NCBI GenBank assembly: GCA_011041825.1 | Contig: DRAO01000216.1 | Location: 1 to 9,207, forward strand | DNA from: Chloroflexota bacterium | GTDB lineage: Bacteria > Chloroflexota > Anaerolineae > SpSt-600 | DNA length: 9,207 bases | Reading direction: 5' to 3' | In this document: positions 5,731 through 9,207 of the stretch, piece after piece | How positions within the stretch are numbered: position 1 is the stretch's first letter | How the letters are laid out: every line of letters begins with the position of its first letter | The notes under the pieces: generated by a model | Databases searched by the model: none | Seen by the model: the letters and a program-made list of their open reading frames with translations, nothing else | What the model was told of the DNA's origin: nothing | Program-made: the position numbers and the translations under genes

Positions 5731-6429
5731 ATGGTTGATATAGAAGCCAACCTCAGGAGAGTGCGAGAACGTATTGCCGAGGCAGCCCTTCGGAAGGGCC
5801 GTCGTCCAGAGGACATCACCCTTGTAGCCGTTACCAAGACGATAGACCCCGAACGCATCTTAATTGCTGCCCGGCTGGGCGTGAAACACTTTGGCGAGAA
5901 CCGGGTGCAGGAAGCCCTGAGAAAAATCCCGGTGGTGAACCAGGCTCTTGGCACGCCCCCTACCTGGCATATGGTGGGGCACCTGCAAACCAATAAGGTT
6001 CGCAAAGCATTGGGCATTTTCGATTTCATCCATTCTGTGGATAGCGTACGGCTAGCACGGGAGATAAACAAGCGGGCAGGCCGGGAGAGCAAGGTCATCC
6101 CCATCTTGCTGGAGGTCAACATCTCGGGTGAAGCCACCAAGTTCGGCTTTGCCCCCGAAGAGGTGGAGGATGCTGTCCGAGAGATACTCTCCTTCCCTAA
6201 TTTATCCGTCCAGGGTCTTATGACCATTGCCCCCATAGTTAACGACCCCGAGGAAGCAAGGCCCTTTTTCCGGAGACTCCGGGAACTGCGGGATTATCTG
6301 GCCGAGCAATTCCCCCAAATTGATTGGAAGCATCTATCTATGGGGATGACCGATGATTTTGAGGTTGCCATCGAGGAAGGGGCCACTATGGTTCGCCTGG
6401 GACGAGCCATCTTCGGCGAAAGGAGGTAA
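5731..6429 (+). CDS. yggS: YggS/PROSC-family pyridoxal-phosphate-binding protein
   Basis: This cytosolic single-domain TIM-barrel protein binds pyridoxal 5'-phosphate and helps vitamin B6 and amino-acid homeostasis; no catalytic reaction is established for the family. The 232-residue length is normal. Lys36 in LVAVTKTIDPE is the expected Schiff-base residue. The family blocks HFGENRVQEA (53-62), WHMVGHLQTNK (79-89), LMTIAPI (163-169) and LSMGMTDDFEVAIEEGATMVRLG (202-224) are all present. The ATG has a GAGG element a few bases upstream. The gene overlaps nothing, follows pgeF by 22 nt and precedes yggT by 5 nt, which indicates one transcript. Confidence 0.95.
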   Translation: MVDIEANLRRVRERIAEAALRKGRRPEDITLVAVTKTIDPERILIAARLGVKHFGENRVQEALRKIPVVNQALGTPPTWHMVGHLQTNKVRKALGIFDFIHSVDSVRLAREINKRAGRESKVIPILLEVNISGEATKFGFAPEEVEDAVREILSFPNLSVQGLMTIAPIVNDPEEARPFFRRLRELRDYLAEQFPQIDWKHLSMGMTDDFEVAIEEGATMVRLGRAIFGERR

Positions 6430-6434
6430 CTGTT

Positions 6435-6701
6435 ATGTGGATTGTATACAAGATTGTGAAGCTCTTCTTCGATTTGCTCAGCCTCGCCATCTTGGCCAGG
6501 GTCTTCCTCTCCTGGTTTAACCTGAGCCCCTATCACCCGATTATGTCTTTCCTCATTCAGATCACTGAGCCCGTGTTGGCCCCTTTGCGCCGTGTTATAC
6601 CCCCTATCGGTATGATAGATATAACTCCAGTGGTGGCGATTATACTCCTCCAAATGATGGAGGGGATTATCCTTGCCATCCTGTCAGGGATTTTCTGGTG
6701 A
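6435..6701 (+). CDS. yggT: YggT-family small membrane protein
   Basis: This is an 88-residue inner-membrane protein with two hydrophobic segments (about 5-27 and 65-86). The family signature lies between them: LARVFLSWFNLSP (21-33) and ITEPVLAPLRRVIPP (43-57), then IDITPVVAIILL (61-72). YggT/YlmG proteins are linked to cell division, osmotic tolerance or, in plastids and cyanobacteria, nucleoid and division-plane distribution; the biochemical role is unknown. A perfect AGGAGG, overlapping the last yggS codons and eight bases before the ATG, fixes the start. Confidence 0.93.
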   Translation: MWIVYKIVKLFFDLLSLAILARVFLSWFNLSPYHPIMSFLIQITEPVLAPLRRVIPPIGMIDITPVVAIILLQMMEGIILAILSGIFW

Positions 6702-6744
6702 TGCAGAGCCACCATTGGTCCCCTATTGTAAGGGAGAAACCGTT

Positions 6745-7044
6745 ATGAAAAAGATAAAGTTTCACATCACAAAGGCCGAGAGAGGGGCTGCTTTTACGGT
6801 GGTGGTAATCCCCAGAGCCAAGCGTAACGAAATCGTGGGTCGGTACGGGGATGCCATAAAGGTAAAAATAGCTGCTCCCCCCGAAAAGGGCAAAGCTAAC
6901 AAGGAATTGATTAGCTTCCTCTCGGAGAAGCTTGGGGTGGAGAAGAGCCGGCTTGAAATTGTAGCCGGAGCCACTTCCAGAAGCAAGGTGGTTTCCGTCA
7001 TCGGTATGAGCCCGCAGGAAGTGGAGGAGAAGCTATTAAGCTGA
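6745..7044 (+). CDS. yggU: YggU/DUF167-family protein
   Basis: This 99-residue soluble protein belongs to the small DUF167 alpha/beta family, whose function is unknown. The signature VVVIPRAKRNEIVG (19-32), then IKVKIAAPPEKGKANKELI (38-56) and LEIVAGATSRSKVVSV (71-86) are clear. The frame stays open upstream to 6673, but the ATG at 6745 has an AGGGAG site eight bases before it and gives the normal length, while the upstream codons overlap the end of yggT and encode non-family residues. It sits 43 nt after yggT, completing the pgeF-yggS-yggT-yggU order common in bacteria. Confidence 0.92.
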   Translation: MKKIKFHITKAERGAAFTVVVIPRAKRNEIVGRYGDAIKVKIAAPPEKGKANKELISFLSEKLGVEKSRLEIVAGATSRSKVVSVIGMSPQEVEEKLLS

Positions 7045-7157
7045 TTCGTGGAATCGCTCAAGAGGTAACTCTGCATTTAACCTGTGGTTGGTAATGCTGC
7101 CTTTACCGCAAGGAGCAAAAGGGGTAAGGGCGAAGGTGCTGTAATGGGAGGCTGATT

Positions 7158-7946
7158 ATGATTTATGTGGGCACGAGCGGGTTCAGTTACAAGGATTGGG
7201 TGGGGGCGTTTTACCCGTTGGAACTTCCACAAAGGGATTGGCTCCGGTATTATGCCCGCCATTTTCGAGCCTGTGAGCTTAACTTCACCTATTACCGCCC
7301 TCCGGATAGGCGCACGATGAAACGCCTGGCAAACCGGGTGCCCCAAGACTTCCTCTTCACCGTCAAGGCCTATCAAGGCTTAACCCACGAACGGGCATCC
7401 AGCCGTGAAGATTTCGCCGTGTTCCTGGAGGGGTTGGAGCCGTTGATGGAAGAGGGCAAATTGGGGTGTGTGTTGGCTCAGTTCCCATACTCCTTCACTC
7501 CCACCAGGGAGAACCGGGAGTACTTGAGGGTTGTGGCGGGGAACCTCTCCTCGGTCCCGTTGGTGGTGGAATTCCGCAATGTCCGCTGGCTCACCCGGGA
7601 GACCTTTGCCTTCCTCCGGGACCATAACATTGGCTTTTGTTGCGTGGATGAGCCGCCGCTGAGGGGGTTAATGCCTCCCATTGCTGAGGCCACGGGGAAT
7701 GTAGCTTATGTGCGCTTTCACGGGCGCAACAAGGAGAAGTGGTGGAATCACAAAGAGGCCTGGGAGCGATATGATTACACCTACAGCCGTGATGAATTGA
7801 AAGAGTGGGTCCCGAAAATCGGTTACCTTCAGCAGAAAGCCGATACCGTTTTCCTCTTTGCCAATAACCACTGGCGGGGCCAGGCGGTGGACACGGCACG
7901 CCAGCTCCGTGATTTGCTGCGGGAGGAAGGTTACGAGGTGGTGTAA
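7158..7946 (+). CDS. DUF72 (YecE-like) family protein
   Basis: This 262-residue cytosolic protein should form a TIM barrel of the DUF72 family. The biochemical role of the family is unknown. The motifs in order are VGTSGFSYKDW (4-14), FRACELNFTYYR (36-47), FLFTVKAYQGLTH (65-77), LAQFPYSF (106-113), VEFRNVRWL (137-145), YVRFHGRN (184-191) and the C-terminal FANNHWRGQAVDTARQL (233-249), so the protein is complete. GGGAGG eight bases before the ATG fixes the start. It lies 113 bp after yggU in the same direction; the gap holds no clear promoter or terminator, so co-transcription is possible. It converges on the acyl-CoA dehydrogenase gene. Confidence 0.92.
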   Translation: MIYVGTSGFSYKDWVGAFYPLELPQRDWLRYYARHFRACELNFTYYRPPDRRTMKRLANRVPQDFLFTVKAYQGLTHERASSREDFAVFLEGLEPLMEEGKLGCVLAQFPYSFTPTRENREYLRVVAGNLSSVPLVVEFRNVRWLTRETFAFLRDHNIGFCCVDEPPLRGLMPPIAEATGNVAYVRFHGRNKEKWWNHKEAWERYDYTYSRDELKEWVPKIGYLQQKADTVFLFANNHWRGQAVDTARQLRDLLREEGYEVV

Positions 7947-7954
7947 ATTTTAGA

Positions 7955-7971
7955 CGGCGGCAATGCCGCCG
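7955..7971. repeat. Short GGCGGC/GCCGCC hairpin after the DUF72 gene
   Basis: CGGCGGC-AAT-GCCGCCG pairs over seven bases and lies eight bases after the DUF72 stop codon. It is followed by GATGGCTCC rather than T residues, so it is not a classic terminator. The core is the same as the centre of the palindrome at 2214-2256 (GGCGGC-TTC-GCCGCC), and it may be a fragment or relative of that element. Confidence 0.6.
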
Positions 7972-7981
7972 ATGGCTCCAC

Positions 7982-8050
7982 AAAGGGAGAAACGTTTTTG
8001 TGGGCAACGGCAAAGCCGTTGCCCACAAAAACGCACCTTTTCCTCCCTTT
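7982..8050. repeat. Palindromic element 3, nested inverted repeat between convergent genes
   Basis: The inner arms (7993-8011 and 8015-8033) form a perfect 19-bp stem around an AAA loop, with core ACGGC-AAA-GCCGT and ends CGTTTTTGTGGGC / GCCCACAAAAACG. Outside it, AAAGGGAG (7982-7989) and CTCCCTTT (8043-8050) are perfect inverse copies, giving an imperfect palindrome of about 69 bp. The order is T run, stem, A run, the reverse of a two-way terminator, so intrinsic termination is not obvious. The right end, CAAAAACGC followed by CCTT, matches the element at 1242-1279. Confidence 0.85.
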
Positions 8051-8051
8051 C

Positions 8052-8068
8052 TGCCCCGGCGTGGGGCA
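8052..8068. repeat. Short stem-loop next to the acyl-CoA dehydrogenase stop
   Basis: TGCCCC-GGCGT-GGGGCA pairs over six bases and lies nine bases past the dehydrogenase stop codon on the minus strand. It is followed on that strand by a purine run, not T residues. It may protect the 3' end of the transcript or take part in termination; the evidence is structural only. Confidence 0.5.
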
Positions 8069-8077
8069 ACATTACGG

Positions 8078-9207
8078 TTATCGGAGAATTTGGTGCGCAA
8101 TGACTAACCGCTGTATCTCATTAGTGCCCTCGTAAATCTCCGTTATCTTAGCATCCCGGTAGAGCCGTTCCACCACGTATTCTTTCATATACCCGTAGCC
8201 CCCGTGAATCTGGACAGCCCGGTTGGTAACCCACGCTGCCGTCTCCGAGGCGAAGAGCTTTGCCATAGCCGCTTCTTTGGTGTAGCGTTCGCCTGCGTCT
8301 TTCTTGAGGGCCGCTTTGAAAGTGAGGAGCCGGGCTGCCTCGATGCGGGTATGCATATCCACCAGCATCCATTGGATGGCCTGGAACTGGGCGATAGGCT
8401 GGCCAAATTGCTGGCGGGTCTTGGCATATTCCAGCGCCTCTTCATAAGCCCGCTGAGCAATCCCCACCGCCTGAGCGGCGATGCCGATGCGACCCGAATC
8501 CAGCATCATCAGCGCTATCTTAAACCCCTGTCCTTCCTCGCCAAGCCGGTTCTCAACGGGGACACGGCATTCATCGAATATAAGCTCGGCGGTGTTGGTG
8601 CCCCGGATGCCCATCTTGTTTTCTTCCTTACCCACTTTAAACCCCGCAGTGCCCTTTTCAACGATGAAGGCGGTAATGCCCTTGTGGCGTAAGGAAGGGT
8701 CCACCGTAGCAAAGAGGATGACCACATCGGCAATGGAGCCGTTGGTGATGAAGTGCTTGGTGCCGGTGATAACGTAATAATCGCCCTCCCGGACGGCCCT
8801 GGTGCGGATGGCGGCGGCATCGCTCCCGGCTTCGGGCTCGGTGAGGGCGAAAGCCCCGATGGCCTTGCCGGTTGCCAGGCCAGGAAGGTACTTGCGCTTT
8901 TGCTCCTCGGTGCCGAACATAGCGATGGGCTGGCAGACAAGGGAGTTCTGGACGGCCACCATTGTTCCAGTGGAGGCACAGGCCTTGGAGATTTCCTCCA
9001 CCACCAGGACATAGCTTACTGCATCGGCCTCATTGCCGCCGTACTCCTCGGGCACCATCAGGCCCAGAAAACCCAGTTCTCCAAGCTTGCGGAAATTCTC
9101 AATGGGGACCTCCCCTGTATCGTCAAGCTTGGCCGCCAGCGGCGCAATCTCCTTGGCGGCAAAGTCCCTGGCCGTCTTCCGGATGAGCTTTTGCTCCTCG
9201 GTGAGCC
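8078..9207 (-). CDS. Acyl-CoA dehydrogenase (5' end beyond the window)
   Basis: This FAD-dependent cytosolic enzyme introduces a trans-2 double bond into an acyl-CoA and passes electrons to electron-transfer flavoprotein, in fatty-acid or branched-chain degradation. The frame stays open from an internal Met at 9058 to the window edge and encodes the usual N-terminal helices (LTEEQKLIRKTARDFAAKEI). About 375 residues are visible and only a few are missing. Counting from Met9058, it shows AFALTEPEAGSDAA (69-82), YVITGTKHFITNGS (95-108), GIRGTNTAELIFDECRVP (150-167), RQQFGQPIAQFQAIQW (215-230) and ITEIYEGTNEIQR (305-317). The catalytic base is Glu310, in the short/medium-chain position. Substrate chain length cannot be assigned. 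It appears intact. Confidence 0.95.
   Translation of the reverse strand, partial: LTEEQKLIRKTARDFAAKEIAPLAAKLDDTGEVPIENFRKLGELGFLGLMVPEEYGGNEADAVSYVLVVEEISKACASTGTMVAVQNSLVCQPIAMFGTEEQKRKYLPGLATGKAIGAFALTEPEAGSDAAAIRTRAVREGDYYVITGTKHFITNGSIADVVILFATVDPSLRHKGITAFIVEKGTAGFKVGKEENKMGIRGTNTAELIFDECRVPVENRLGEEGQGFKIALMMLDSGRIGIAAQAVGIAQRAYEEALEYAKTRQQFGQPIAQFQAIQWMLVDMHTRIEAARLLTFKAALKKDAGERYTKEAAMAKLFASETAAWVTNRAVQIHGGYGYMKEYVVERLYRDAKITEIYEGTNEIQRLVIAHQILR

Noticed and set aside
5709..6236. Long minus-strand ORF opposite yggS
   Set aside because: yggS carries all the family motifs on the plus strand; the antisense frame is serine/arginine-rich with no recognisable domain.
7093..7143. Possible 16-codon peptide between yggU and the DUF72 gene
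   Set aside because: It is very short, has no convincing ribosome site and no recognisable sequence. The gap is better called featureless.
7591..8100. Minus-strand ORF spanning the convergent gap and the DUF72 gene
   Set aside because: It translates the palindrome in the gap and the antisense of a well-defined DUF72 gene, with no ribosome site evidence.
9056..9058. Start of the acyl-CoA dehydrogenase at the internal Met
   Set aside because: The frame continues upstream to the window edge with typical N-terminal acyl-CoA dehydrogenase residues, so this Met is internal and the gene is partial.

Overview
This window looks like a chromosomal segment from a bacterium of roughly 55% GC (estimated by eye). 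Its gene content, tRNAs without an encoded CCA, and GC-rich intergenic palindromes suggest a Chloroflexota (Dehalococcoidia-like) genome. That placement is inference only, because no single marker here proves the taxon. The sequence is gene-dense and mostly housekeeping.

Left half, minus strand, listed in transcription order: a three-tRNA operon (Pro-TGG, Gly-TCC, and a CAT-anticodon tRNA) with a very good sigma70-type promoter and an intrinsic terminator. Next is a polyprenyl-phosphate sugar-1-phosphate transferase of the WecA/TagO/MraY superfamily. It is followed after 11 nt by a degenerate nucleotidyltransferase-like protein and then by an unidentified polytopic membrane protein. argF (ornithine carbamoyltransferase) comes last, preceded by its own candidate promoter.

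Right half, plus strand: a candidate promoter that diverges from the tRNA promoter drives a compact pgeF-yggS-yggT-yggU (DUF167) cluster. This resembles the ylm part of a division/cell-wall cluster, but without sepF. A DUF72 (YecE-like) gene follows. It converges on an acyl-CoA dehydrogenase gene that is cut by the right edge of the window.

The most unusual structure is a set of long, nearly perfect palindromes just 3' of genes (1242-1279, 2214-2256, 7993-8033). They share a CGGC-rich core and a similar right end, and look like members of one REP/MITE-like family. One of them, together with a textbook intrinsic terminator, lies inside the 3' end of the nucleotidyltransferase-like reading frame, so the predicted stop codon lies beyond the terminator. 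A second oddity is that the sugar-phosphate transferase has Ser where its superfamily has a nearly invariant metal-binding Asp (FMGSCGS instead of FMGD-x-GS). I found no phage, CRISPR, transposase or defence system, and nothing I would call a new multi-gene system.
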